A DNA stretch of 64,000 nucleotides from Paeniglutamicibacter gangotriensis Lz1y (lineage in GTDB: Bacteria > Actinomycetota > Actinomycetes > Actinomycetales > Micrococcaceae). The notes under the pieces were generated by a model. It saw only the letters and a program-made list of their open reading frames with translations, was not told the origin of the DNA and did no database searches. Positions 43,691-54,376 of the stretch are shown one piece after another. The translations under genes and the position numbers were made by a program. Positions within the stretch are counted from its first letter, which is position 1, and each line of letters begins with the position of its first letter. The stretch covers positions 62,001 through 126,000 of the forward strand of contig NZ_AOCK01000010.1 in assembly GCF_000348945.1 (NCBI RefSeq). Direction: 5' to 3'.

Positions 43691-44773
43691 ATGGAACCCA
43701 CACAGACGGCTGCCACCCAAACGGTCAGGAAGCCTCCGCAGGAGCCTGAAAGTAGAGACACGTCGGTCACCGATCGACACGTTCAGCGAGCAAATCCGCT
43801 CGCGTTGTTGGAACGCTTCGCGCTGCCGATCCTGCTGCTGGTGATCATCGGGTTTTTCGCCCTGAACCCAGAAAGTTCGAAGCTGTTCTTTAGCCCCGCA
43901 AACGTATCGGTAGTTTTAGGCAACCAAGCGGTCATTACTCTGGTGGCTGTCGCGGTGCTTTTCCCCTTGGTCGCAGGCCATTTCGACTTTTCAGTCGGTG
44001 GACTTGCGGTGCTCAGCAGCGTGGTCACGGCCGCGGCAATGGCCGAGTATTCCCTACCTATTCCCCTCGCTTGTCTGCTGGGGGTAGCAAGCGGTGCGGT
44101 GATCGGAACGGTCAATGGCATCTTGGTGGCACGGTTCGGAATGAACGCCTTCGTTTCCACCTTGGGGATGGCGACTCTGTTGGGTGGTCTGATCCAGTGG
44201 TACACCGGTGGCATGGCCATCATCGGGGTTGCCCGCTCCTTTACCGCTTTTGGGTCAGGAACATGGCTCGGACTTCCATCGGTGGTCTTCGTGGTGATTG
44301 TTCTGCTATTGATGGCTTGGTACTTGCTGACTAACACTCCCTATGGACGTTCGCTTTACGCTATCGGTTCCAATGCGCGGGCGGCGGAACTCGTGGGATT
44401 GCCAAAAAACCGCTATACCTTGCTCGCGTTCACCATTTCGGGGACGTTGGCTGGGCTGGCTGGTGTCATTTTGGCCGCCCGGACCGGAGGGGCAAACGCC
44501 GATAACGGCACCTACCTGTTGTTCCCCGCACTTGCCGCGGTATTCCTGGGGGCAACTGCCATTCAACCGGGTCGATTCAATATCGTGGGGACCGTGGTTG
44601 GGGTGCTCTTTGTGGCAGTCAGCGTCAGCGGTCTAATTCTCAGCGGAGCCGCGAATTGGGTTGATCAGGTGTTCAACGGGCTGGCCCTTCTGGTGGCCGT
44701 CGGCCTGTCCAGCTACCTGCGGGACAGGCGCTCGGGGAAACGCGGAAGATCGAAGTCTAAGCTGGCTACATGA
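43691..44773 (+). CDS. ABC importer permease, RbsC type (CUT2)
   Basis: A 360-residue permease with about nine to ten hydrophobic segments and the family stretch RSLYAIGSNARAAELVGL, the EAA-like loop. It follows the ATPase by two bases and overlaps the LysR gene by ATGA. Only one permease gene is present, as usual for CUT2 systems, which form a homodimeric channel. Confidence 0.88.
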   Translation: MEPTQTAATQTVRKPPQEPESRDTSVTDRHVQRANPLALLERFALPILLLVIIGFFALNPESSKLFFSPANVSVVLGNQAVITLVAVAVLFPLVAGHFDFSVGGLAVLSSVVTAAAMAEYSLPIPLACLLGVASGAVIGTVNGILVARFGMNAFVSTLGMATLLGGLIQWYTGGMAIIGVARSFTAFGSGTWLGLPSVVFVVIVLLLMAWYLLTNTPYGRSLYAIGSNARAAELVGLPKNRYTLLAFTISGTLAGLAGVILAARTGGANADNGTYLLFPALAAVFLGATAIQPGRFNIVGTVVGVLFVAVSVSGLILSGAANWVDQVFNGLALLVAVGLSSYLRDRRSGKRGRSKSKLAT

Positions 44774-45735
44774 AAAGCTTTGACCTCAATCTTCTGCCAG
44801 CGTTGCAAAGCCTGCTTCAAATACGCAACGTGACGCGGGCCGCGGAAGCGCTGGAGCTGAGCCAGCCGGCCACGAGCGCCGCACTATCCAGGATGCGCAG
44901 GTACTTTGACGATCAGCTGCTGGTGCGGGCTGGCCGGGGTTACGAACTGACGCCGCTGGCCCAGGATCTTTTGCCTTTGGTAGAGGCTGCCATGCACAGC
45001 GTGGATCGGGTCTCCTCGATCAATATCAGTTTCGATCCTGGAACGAGTGATCGGAAATTCGTCATTCTGGCATCCGACTATGCGGCCACCATGATCGCCG
45101 AACCGCTGCGTGTGATCTTACAGAAAGAAGCACCAGCGGTCTCCGTCGAAATTCTTTCGACGTCCATGGCCGCCATGGATACCGGTGACTCTTCACGCTG
45201 GGACTTGATGGTCGGACCGATGGGATACGACCTTCCAGGAGCCAACAAACCGGTATTTAGGGATAGCTTTGTGGCGGTGGTCGATGCCAACAATCCTGTG
45301 CTGGAAACCAAACATCTCAGTGCAGAAGACTTGTTGCAGTTACCTCAAGCAGTTGGTACTTTTGGCAGCACGATCCGAACCCCGGCGGACCTTTTCTGGC
45401 AGAGGCTGGGAGGACAGCCCACCGTCGCGGCGCGGGTCCATGGCCTGCTTGCTCTGCCGCTGCTGGTCGAAGGCACAGACCTCTTAGCACTGGTCCCACG
45501 AATGCTCGCTTATAAGTACTCCCGGGGTGCAAACCTTGCCATCATTGACTTCCCCATCGAGACCGAACCGGTGTTGGTTGAAGGCATGTTCTGGCATACG
45601 GGGCGGTCTGATGACCCAGCCAACTCCTGGCTACGATCCGTTGTGCAGCGCGCCTGCCAACAAATTCATGAAGTTCTTGACGAGCTAAAGCCGAACGTAC
45701 GCCATGCAACCTTCCGTCGAATGGACGGCATCTAG
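44770..45735 (+). CDS. LysR-family transcriptional regulator
   Basis: A 321-residue LTTR with an N-terminal winged helix (about 1-65: NVTRAAEALELSQPATSAALSRM) and a substrate-binding domain (about 90-305). Its start overlaps the permease stop, so it is transcribed with the importer. This is unusual, since LysR genes commonly face their targets divergently. It could autoregulate the operon or control the catabolic operons either side. Confidence 0.88.
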   Translation: MKSFDLNLLPALQSLLQIRNVTRAAEALELSQPATSAALSRMRRYFDDQLLVRAGRGYELTPLAQDLLPLVEAAMHSVDRVSSINISFDPGTSDRKFVILASDYAATMIAEPLRVILQKEAPAVSVEILSTSMAAMDTGDSSRWDLMVGPMGYDLPGANKPVFRDSFVAVVDANNPVLETKHLSAEDLLQLPQAVGTFGSTIRTPADLFWQRLGGQPTVAARVHGLLALPLLVEGTDLLALVPRMLAYKYSRGANLAIIDFPIETEPVLVEGMFWHTGRSDDPANSWLRSVVQRACQQIHEVLDELKPNVRHATFRRMDGI

Positions 45736-46216
45736 TCGACTCACATAGCTGAGCCCGATGAGGTTTTGCTGTTGCTGCTCCAGCTGGCGGCCCCGCTCAG
45801 CCAAGGTCCATGCCTCATCTAGGAAATCGTGGTGCCTGGGGCGGGGCAGACTTCTGAGGCCTGAAAACGATTTGCCGTGCAGATATTGGCCGTTCGAAGC
45901 GCGCGCTGCCATGCAGAATATTGATGCCGTGGGGGCAAAGCCCCCACGGCATTTTGCTAACTACGGCAGAACTGGCAAGAGGGCGGCCCCGGGTCCTACG
46001 GGACTCGAAGGCACTCGCCCACATCTCCCAACAGTTTTCTCATGTCAGCGGCCCGGCCCAGGACCAAGTTGCTCGAAGGCCGGTGGACAGCAGGCCCGGG
46101 CCGACCCATCGAAGGTTGTGGCCCAGGCGGAGCTGGACCGCTGATGGAATGCTCAGCCATCTGACTAATAAGACGTTGTCGGCGTCGTTTGTCCGGTTCT
46201 AGGACCAGCGTCTTGC
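45736..46216. other. Gap between convergent LysR and MBL-fold genes
   Basis: About 480 bases. Apart from the terminator at 45925-45951, nothing coding is supported. A short minus-strand frame (45685-45912) with DEAWTLAERGRQLEQQQQNL looks protein-like but has no family and overlaps the end of the LysR gene. Confidence 0.35.
45925..45951 (+). terminator. Intrinsic terminator of the importer-LysR operon
   Basis: TGCCGTGGGGGC (45925-45936), loop AAA, GCCCCCACGGCA (45940-45951), followed by TTTTG. A strong stem of 12 bp. Confidence 0.88.
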
Positions 46217-47137
46217 TCAGGCATGTGTGAGCAAGGGACGGCTGCCGTTGTATTCGTACATCTGCTGAAACACAGTCGGAAAGTGAATGTCCTTGCCCTG
46301 AATTTCTGCCATGCCTCGGTGCAAGTTGCCCACGATGCGTTCAGCATCTATCAATTGAGCGAACTTACCCAAATCCAGGGCCAGGGCTGCTTCAAGTGGC
46401 TTCAGCCCCTGCTCGACGGCACGGTGCGAGGCTGCGAGCACGAATTCCAAATATTCCCGAACGTTTTCTAACATTTCAGGTCCGCCCACGGGGCCGTGTC
46501 CCGGCACAATGGTGCGGGCTCCCAAAGCCTGCAACTGACCGATGGTTTCAATCCATCCCGAGAGGGATCCGGATAGAGCGAACGGGGTGCCTCCGTTGAA
46601 TACGAGGTCGCCGGCGAAGAGCACCGAATCATCGGGCAAGAAAAGGTAGGAATCGCCAGATGAGTGGGACGCCTGTCCCGGATGGACGATTTGTAGCTCA
46701 CGTTCGCCCCACTTGAGCGTGATCCGATCACTGTAGGTCCTGGTTGGCATGCGCATCTGAACGGAGCCGACTTCGAATTTTGTGAAAATATGATCTTCCA
46801 CGCCGTGCGGGTGCTGCAATTCAGTAGCTGTCATTTGATGCGCGATGATCTCGGCCTGGGGCAGGAGGGAAGCCCCGTTGCAGTGATCTGGGTGCGAGTG
46901 GGTATACAGCAAATGTGAGACTGGCTTTCCTGTCGCCTGGTCAATAGCTTCCAAGTACGCCTGGGTCCGGGGCTCGGTGGACGTAACATCGACACTGAAA
47001 ACAGTTTCTTTGCCTGCGATGAACCCCATGTTGTTCACCATCCAACCGCCATCGGGTTGGATATAGGCCCAGACATCCTCTGCGAGAGGAACGAGGTAAG
47101 GGTTTGTTGGTGTTGGCGAGTCTGCAGTCATGGTCAT
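46217..47137 (-). CDS. Metallo-beta-lactamase-fold hydrolase
   Basis: 306 residues with the MBL metal motif THSHPDHCNG, the second His in GQASHSSGDSY, Asp in FAGDLVFN, and the last His in VPGHGPVGG. It lies five bases downstream of the MFS gene, so the two form one operon. In this setting it could cleave a lactone, thioester or aromatic ester that the MFS protein imports; the reaction is not predictable. Confidence 0.85.
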   Translation of the reverse strand: MTMTADSPTPTNPYLVPLAEDVWAYIQPDGGWMVNNMGFIAGKETVFSVDVTSTEPRTQAYLEAIDQATGKPVSHLLYTHSHPDHCNGASLLPQAEIIAHQMTATELQHPHGVEDHIFTKFEVGSVQMRMPTRTYSDRITLKWGERELQIVHPGQASHSSGDSYLFLPDDSVLFAGDLVFNGGTPFALSGSLSGWIETIGQLQALGARTIVPGHGPVGGPEMLENVREYLEFVLAASHRAVEQGLKPLEAALALDLGKFAQLIDAERIVGNLHRGMAEIQGKDIHFPTVFQQMYEYNGSRPLLTHA

Positions 47138-47142
47138 GATCC

Positions 47143-48411
47143 TTATTTGAGAGCTGGTGTGGTGGGCTGTGTGTTGAGCTCGGAGATTCTCTGGTCGTAT
47201 CGAGGCAAGCTCAAGAGAACGACGGAACCGAGCAGTAGCAGGGTGGTCGCCATGATCAGCGGGATGTTGTAGGACTTTGTGCTATCGAAAATGAATCCCG
47301 CAACGACCGGCCCTAAAGCCGAACCGATCATGAAGGCGCTGTAGACGTAGCTATAGAGTGTTCCGAACTCGTGTGGGCGGAAGTAGCGAGAACTCAAATA
47401 GGACATCAAGTCGATTTCCGCACCGAATCCGATACCAATCAGTACCGCAGTAAGCGCCGCATATTGCGGGCCGGCTAGCAACAGCAGGACACAGCCCAAT
47501 GCAGTGGCTGCGAATAGCGGCACTGCCACGTGGGTAGCGTAAAACCTGTCCATGAGCCATCCGATGATGGGGCGGCCAATCACCGTACCGACGCCGATAA
47601 ACGATGAGAGTAAAGCTGCACGCATGGGAGTAATTCCCGAGTCAATCAGCATCGGCACGAAGTGCGGGACCATGGTCAGCAATGCCCAGCCAAGCATGAA
47701 AAATGACACCATCAGTGTCCAGAACTCGCGTCCGTACTTTGTCTGAGGACGGGGCATCCCCGGGAATCCGGCGTGCTCCTGAGGCACTCGGTTTTGACGG
47801 GGTAGATGAGGAAGTTTGGTGAAAATCAACAGCACGAGGGGCACCAGCCCCAAGAGGCCCAAGGCAAAATAGACCGAACGCCAGCCATGGAGGGAAACCA
47901 ACGCGCTTACCAGCGGAGGCAGGGTCAGGCCGGCGGCGCCTAATCCGGTCGCCATGATCCCCAGACCTAACCCGCGCATGGTGTCGAATTTTTCGACGAT
48001 TGCCTTCGCATAGGTCACGGCGGAGGTGCCCACGCCTAAGATGCCTGTCAGCCCGTATAAAACCAAAAAGATCAGTAATGTCGATTCAAATTGGCTGAGG
48101 GCGAAAAGCACGGCCGCAAACATCGGCAAAGAAACAAGCGCCACTCGTTTGACCCCAAACCGGTCCAATAGCCGTCCCATGAAGGGTAGCGCTAGAGCCA
48201 TACCCAAGGAACTCCAGAGGCTGGTCAAGGTGATTTCTCCTCGGCCCCACCCAAACTCTTCCTGCAGTGGAACCACGAGCGGACCTAAAATATATCCGAG
48301 AGAGCTGAATCCCACGCCGGCACCAACGGTGGCGAAAAGGAGGACTTGCCAGCCCTGGGAAAACTCGGTTCGCAGACTTCGTGGAGCGGGATTCTTGACA
48401 GTAGTTTCCAT
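47143..48411 (-). CDS. MFS transporter, monocarboxylate/OFA-like
   Basis: A 422-residue carrier with 12 predicted hydrophobic segments and the MFS loop motif GRLLDRFGVKR between TM2 and TM3. RPIIGWLMDRF repeats this in the second half. The N- and C-termini are short and hydrophilic. It resembles OFA/MCT-type carriers of small organic acids. It is coupled to the MBL-fold gene and faces module 2 of the island. Confidence 0.85.
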   Translation of the reverse strand: METTVKNPAPRSLRTEFSQGWQVLLFATVGAGVGFSSLGYILGPLVVPLQEEFGWGRGEITLTSLWSSLGMALALPFMGRLLDRFGVKRVALVSLPMFAAVLFALSQFESTLLIFLVLYGLTGILGVGTSAVTYAKAIVEKFDTMRGLGLGIMATGLGAAGLTLPPLVSALVSLHGWRSVYFALGLLGLVPLVLLIFTKLPHLPRQNRVPQEHAGFPGMPRPQTKYGREFWTLMVSFFMLGWALLTMVPHFVPMLIDSGITPMRAALLSSFIGVGTVIGRPIIGWLMDRFYATHVAVPLFAATALGCVLLLLAGPQYAALTAVLIGIGFGAEIDLMSYLSSRYFRPHEFGTLYSYVYSAFMIGSALGPVVAGFIFDSTKSYNIPLIMATTLLLLGSVVLLSLPRYDQRISELNTQPTTPALK

Positions 48412-49489
48412 GGGTGGCGAGACCTTTCAGCAAGTGTTTTCTGTGGTCATCCAGCGCCGGCTTCATGGAAATTGGGTAGAGACTGCGCCCAATCCGGACC
48501 TGTGTGACACAGGCTATGTTTGCAGGTCTGGACTATTCGTTGCATCTCTATTTGTGGATAGCTGGTAGTCGCCGCACAGATACCAGTAGGCGACTGTTCC
48601 TTAGTCAGAGGGACGGTTTTTGAAGTGTCACCCTGTTGATCTGCATCCAGTGCCACTTTCGTAGGTGCCGCCAGGCACCTCTTGTCATGGTGGCTTCATG
48701 CCCTTCCACCTCACGTGCGCTTCTTCTAACGATCGCGTGATGGCCAGTCTTCCCTTTCTCCACAACGCAACTGCCCGGCTGCCTCATGAGCTGGAAACTG
48801 GAAAACAGATCAATCAGTATGCACACGCGGGTCTAGGAGTTCGGGCAGAACATGCAGGTTATTTACATGTTCGTGGAGACGCTGTGTGCAAGGAATCGGC
48901 AACATCTGCCAAGCAGCATGGTTCCTGTAGTAATTCAGGACAAATGACGCGCATGAAGTTCGGACAAATGACCGAGGAGTGGGCTCGGGCACAGTCCTAA
49001 GCTCAAATGAACGAGTTGAAAACGTGGAGCTGGTTGGTCAGCACAGTGGATCTACTGAGCGAAATCTGGGCGCAGGTTCAACCCAGGGAACCGAGACTCA
49101 CTTGCTAATGAACTCTCATTAGAAAAGCAGGCCATGTTTGCAAACTTTAACGCGCCACATCATTTGTGCAATGCGCCTTATCGACAAGTCCGACAAATAG
49201 GGCCTATATACCCAGATGGGGATTCTACCGAGGAGGAGGGGGTTATGACCGATAGAGAAATGGACCAGGTCCTGATGACTGACCAGAGGGTGAGGGAATC
49301 GATTGACTGCAGCCACTTCGCTCATCAGATCGAATATGTCCAGCCCCGCACCGAGAGAAAGGTGTTGTGGGAGAAATCCTCGGTTTCATGCAAGCAGCAG
49401 GTGGACGTGCACCATCAGGTCGTTATCTGCGCAAGTGTCGTTCCAATTTTTTATAAGCGGTTCGACCGCGAGAAACACGGGGCGAATTC
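48412..49489. other. 1.1-kb region upstream of the demethylation operon
   Basis: No supported gene. Lower GC around 48420-48600 and 48880-49250. A hairpin AGGTGCC-GCCA-GGCACCT lies at 48663-48680. A plus-strand frame at 49134-49493 (119 codons) overlaps the next gene's start by ATGA, but its sequence has no recognisable domain and atypical composition, so it was not called. The region likely contains the promoters of the MFS gene and the O-demethylation operon. Confidence 0.4.
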
Positions 49490-50347
49490 ATGAGTTCAGA
49501 AAAAAGTCCACCACTGCAGCGCGACCTCCCAGCAGTGTTCGGCAATCTCGGTTATGAAGTCTTGCCATTCAAAAGCACCGCGGAAAACGTCGTTACGTGG
49601 ATTCCAAAGAGTACTTGTCTGACAGTCACCGCTTCTCCACCAAAAGGTATTGAAGCGACAATTGCCTTGACCGAGCGCCTGGCTGCAGCGGGGTATCAGG
49701 TGGCGCCTCATCTTTCAGCACGCATGATCACGGACAAGGTCCAGCTCACTGAGATCGTGACACGTATGAAGGCATCAAACGTCAACGAGGTATTCGTCGT
49801 TGGTGGTGATGCCAAAGAGGCGGCCGGCGAGTTCCGAGACGGTTACGATCTACTGAAAGCGCTGGATGAGATCGGTCATCATTTCGGCGAAGTCGGTATC
49901 GGCGGCTATCCCGAAGGACATGCCTTCATCTCGCGAGCAAATCTTGCTAGTTCTCTGCGGGAAAAATCTGAACTCGCTACCTACATCGCCACACAGATCT
50001 GTTTCGACGCCAAGACCATCGCGTCATGGGCTCGTGAGGTTAAAGCAGATGGCGTCAACTTACCCATACGCGTGGGCATGCCCGGCGCGGTGACCAGACA
50101 AAAACTGTTGCGGATATCGATGGCTTCGGGCGTAGGCGATTCCGTGAATTTCCTCAAGAAGCAGCAGAACATGTTCTGGCGCTTCTTTGTCCCCGGGGGC
50201 TACAGCCCAGGCAAGTTGGTCAATGGGCTAAAGCCTTTCATCGGACAGCCGGATAACAACATTACTGACTTCCACGTTTTTACCTTTAATGAACTTGAAA
50301 AAACCGAGATATGGCGCCAAAAGTCGCTATTACGCTATTCCAAGTAA
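49490..50347 (+). CDS. metF: Methylenetetrahydrofolate reductase-family protein
   Basis: 285 residues of the MTHFR flavoprotein TIM barrel. It has TVTASPPKGIEATIALTERL, PHLSARMITD, NVNEVFVVGGD and GIGGYPEGH, the sites for FAD and folate. In Sphingobium, a metF next to ligM oxidises the 5-methyl-THF formed by O-demethylation. That direction (methyl-THF to methylene-THF) fits here, as the gene precedes the LigM-like demethylase by 37 bases. It is diverged from housekeeping MetF proteins and may be dedicated to this pathway. Confidence 0.85.
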   Translation: MSSEKSPPLQRDLPAVFGNLGYEVLPFKSTAENVVTWIPKSTCLTVTASPPKGIEATIALTERLAAAGYQVAPHLSARMITDKVQLTEIVTRMKASNVNEVFVVGGDAKEAAGEFRDGYDLLKALDEIGHHFGEVGIGGYPEGHAFISRANLASSLREKSELATYIATQICFDAKTIASWAREVKADGVNLPIRVGMPGAVTRQKLLRISMASGVGDSVNFLKKQQNMFWRFFVPGGYSPGKLVNGLKPFIGQPDNNITDFHVFTFNELEKTEIWRQKSLLRYSK

Positions 50348-50378
50348 ACCGTTGGCCATTGAGCCGGGAAGGATCTGA

Positions 50379-51791
<1,413 letters not shown>

Positions 51792-51808
51792 GCATGAATC
51801 ATTGATCG

Positions 51809-51841
51809 GTGGTGGGGCGAAAAGCAGTTTCGCCCCACCAC
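51809..51841 (+). terminator. Terminator after the O-demethylase gene
   Basis: GTGGTGGGGCGAAA (51809-51822) and TTTCGCCCCACCAC (51828-51841) pair around a five-base loop, followed by TTAATG. It separates the metF-ligM pair from purU. Confidence 0.85.
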
Positions 51842-52653
51842 TTAATGTGGGTGTCCCGGAGCTCACTCCTGATTCGTGCAGCGATGTGGGAACCTACGAG
51901 TGGCATGACGCCGCCAGGCAAGCCGGTGTATCCATGGTTGCGGCAAGTGCTGATGACCTTGATGGCCGGGCGAACCAGGAGAACAGCAAGAACGGACGAT
52001 CCCGAACATCCACCCGCTGGTGACCATGGCGTAAAAAGTAGCGTCGATATATAGCGCCGCTGTCGCTGTACGTGTAGTCAAAGCCGGTGTCGGGTTCGTA
52101 GGAACCAGACTTGTGGACCAATCGACTAGGGGATTTGTGGGAGTAATCCGGAACTCAGCCCTGGTCTTCTTCGGAGCGCACCAGAGTGGGACGAGTGGTG
52201 TCTCCCGCATTGGAAAATTGCGCTGCCTTGGCATACAGAAGCGCTGTTGAAGCGGCTTCTGGAACTCAGGATGGCTGCGATTGGCGTAGAAAGAACCGTC
52301 TTGGATCTGGGCTGAGAGTTCGGCAAGAGACCATTCTAAAACTGGAAACTGACTTCAGGCTGTCCCCGCGGACCGAGACCTGCATACGGATTTTGGCCGG
52401 TGACCCGTGCAAAAGAGTCATAGCCGCGCTTCTTCCGGAAAACCATTCCTAATGGAACAGCTCGACCTATAAAAGCGCGGTGATCAGCCTATAGGCGTAC
52501 CAGCGGTGGTCTGAGACAAGAATATCCATGATGCTCAAGCGATATGTCGCGCTTTCGTTTTTTGCAGCCGTGGCGGAAACCAACGCGTCTCGACGAGTCT
52601 CACGTTCTGCTCATCGCCTCTCATTCTCAATATTGCAAGCAAAGGAAACAAAC
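51842..52653. other. 0.8-kb gap before purU
   Basis: No intact gene. From about 52136 to 52315, one plus-strand frame reads SAPEWDEWCLPHWKIALPW and continues LLKRLLELRMAAIGVERTVL before a stop, with another stop just upstream. It looks like the tail of a lost protein, but the family was not recognised. An AT-richer stretch before 52654 may be the purU promoter. Confidence 0.35.
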
Positions 52654-53559
52654 GTGATAACAATTGCCGGCCATGCCGAACAGTCCCTTCGGTCCGTCGA
52701 AAAGCTCTCGGAACAAGGTCGCTTATTGGTCAAGGGGGAAGACAAGCCTGGCATCGTGGCTGCTGTGGCCTCGATTCTTCGGGAGTTCGGAGCGAACATT
52801 ATGTCGCTTGACCAGTACTCCACTGATCCCGAAAGCGGGAACTTCTTTCAGCGAACAGCATTTCATCTCGAAGGTTTCCAAGCCATGCGCCCGGAACTCG
52901 AAAGCGCGCTGGAGGAGCGACTGACTCGAGGGTTCGGAATGGAATGGAAGCTGCACTCGAGCTCGCAGCTTAAGCGGGTTGCGATCTTCGCGTCAAAGTC
53001 TGATCACTGCCTATTGGACCTGCTGTGGAGACATCGCCGTGGTGAGCTGCCCATGAACGTCACCATGGTGATATCCAATCACTCGGACCTCGCCGAGGAT
53101 GTGAGGCAATTCGGTATTCCGTTCGTCCACGTGCCGGTGGATAAGCAGGATCGCACAGCTGCTGAAAGACGCCACCTTGAACTTCTGCAGGGAAATGTGG
53201 ACTTGATCGTCTTAGCCCGATACATGCAAATAATTACCCCCGATTTCCTGGAACGAATTGGCTGCCCGGTGATCAATATCCACCATTCTTTCTTGCCGGC
53301 CTTTATTGGAGCCGCTCCTTACCGGAGGGCGAAAGAACGAGGCGTCAAGCTTATCGGAGCTACGGCGCATTATGTGACCGAGGAACTCGACGAAGGACCG
53401 ATCATCGAACAAGATGTCGTACGAGTTTCACATGTGGAGTCGGCCGAGGAACTGGCCCGTAGTGGTGCAGACGTCGAACGGCAGGTTCTTTCTCGTGCAG
53501 TGGCATGGCACTGTTCCGATCGAGTCATGCCCAACGGAAACTCGACGGTCGTACTGTAG
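52654..53559 (+). CDS. purU: Formyltetrahydrofolate deformylase PurU
   Basis: Hydrolyses 10-formyl-THF to formate and THF. From the GTG at 52654 (AAAGGAA seven bases upstream) the protein has 301 residues: an N-terminal ACT domain (about 20-100: GRLLVKGEDKPGIVAAVAS) and a formyltransferase-fold domain with NIHHSFLPAF and the catalytic Asp in TEELDEGPIIEQD. An earlier start at 52528 lacks support. Location between the O-demethylase and ring-cleavage genes suggests that it disposes of C1 units from demethylation and regenerates THF. Confidence 0.88.
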   Translation: MITIAGHAEQSLRSVEKLSEQGRLLVKGEDKPGIVAAVASILREFGANIMSLDQYSTDPESGNFFQRTAFHLEGFQAMRPELESALEERLTRGFGMEWKLHSSSQLKRVAIFASKSDHCLLDLLWRHRRGELPMNVTMVISNHSDLAEDVRQFGIPFVHVPVDKQDRTAAERRHLELLQGNVDLIVLARYMQIITPDFLERIGCPVINIHHSFLPAFIGAAPYRRAKERGVKLIGATAHYVTEELDEGPIIEQDVVRVSHVESAEELARSGADVERQVLSRAVAWHCSDRVMPNGNSTVVL

Positions 53560-54019
53560 GGATAGTTCACATGACCGAGGGAAAAGCCGTGAACATGCCG
53601 GGATGTTCTTATGGCTTCTTGGTGGCCGTCGGTGGGCGCTTTACCCGGGCCGCCAGCAAGCAGGCCTGATGCAGCATGTAGCGCTGCAATCCAACTGGAA
53701 CGTCAGAACAGCCACGTTCAATGGATGGTTCCCTCACCTCATTTTTGTGTCTACAGACCGGCCGGCCGGAGTGTTCGGTCGTACAGCCAACAGGCAAATT
53801 GATGCTGAGCACAAAGCACCACTGGCGGGATATCGGAGTTACGGGGTGGCTCAATCCCCGGCGGCATGGCCGGCAACGTAGCGATATACGTCAAATGACC
53901 TACACCAACCAAGACTTTGTTATGAGTCCTGGATCACCTTGTCGCCATAAATTGAAAGTGATGGAAGCGTGGAAGCTTTTGGATACGCGATGCCTAAACC
54001 GAAGGAGGAACCAGTAGCG
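53560..54019. other. Gap between purU and ligA
   Basis: About 460 bases without a supported gene. A 32-codon frame starts at 53571 (MTEGKAVNMPGCSYGF) and a longer frame reads VALQSNWNVRTATFNGWFPH, but neither has a recognised family. AAGGAGG (53999-54005) is the ribosome site of ligA. Confidence 0.35.
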
Positions 54020-54376
54020 ATGACCTCGACAACACCCATTGTGGAAGGCACCTATGTTTACGACATAGTGCAAAGCAAACGTGGACGACCCTTGAACCGA
54101 TTGTGTTTATCGCTCAAGGAGTCTGCGAATCGAGATCAATTCGTTGACGATGAAAATGCATATTGCGATCGTTTCGGACTCGATGATGACCTTAAGAAAG
54201 CAGTCTTGGAACGCGACTGGGTCCAGATGCTGGACTTGGGCGGCTCCATCTTTTACATCATCAAGCTTGCTGCCATCGACAAGAAGAGCATGCAGGACCT
54301 TGGCGGAATTTTTACCGGAATGACTACCGAAGATTTCATCGCGGAACTTCGAGCTGGAGGTAGGAGCTTTGACTGA
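54020..54376 (+). CDS. ligA: Protocatechuate/gallate 4,5-dioxygenase alpha subunit, LigA type
   Basis: 118 residues from the ATG at 54020, chosen because AAGGAGG lies upstream; starts at 53969 or 53990 would place that site inside the gene. The helical LigA fold is recognisable: RGRPLNRLCLSLKESANRDQF, DDLKKAVLERDW, and MLDLGGSIFYIIKLAAID. The subunit closes over the LigB active site. It overlaps ligB by eight bases. Confidence 0.88.
   Translation: MTSTTPIVEGTYVYDIVQSKRGRPLNRLCLSLKESANRDQFVDDENAYCDRFGLDDDLKKAVLERDWVQMLDLGGSIFYIIKLAAIDKKSMQDLGGIFTGMTTEDFIAELRAGGRSFD

Noticed and set aside
49134-49493. 119-codon plus-strand frame overlapping the metF start by ATGA
   Set aside because: The overlap is suggestive, but the sequence has no domain, odd composition and only a moderate ribosome site; kept as region text.
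53571-53669. 32-codon frame between purU and ligA
   Set aside because: Too short and without any recognised relative; could be a leader peptide but nothing supports it.
53969-54376. Longer ligA start
   Set aside because: The best ribosome site (AAGGAGG) would fall inside the coding region; the ATG at 54020 fits better.
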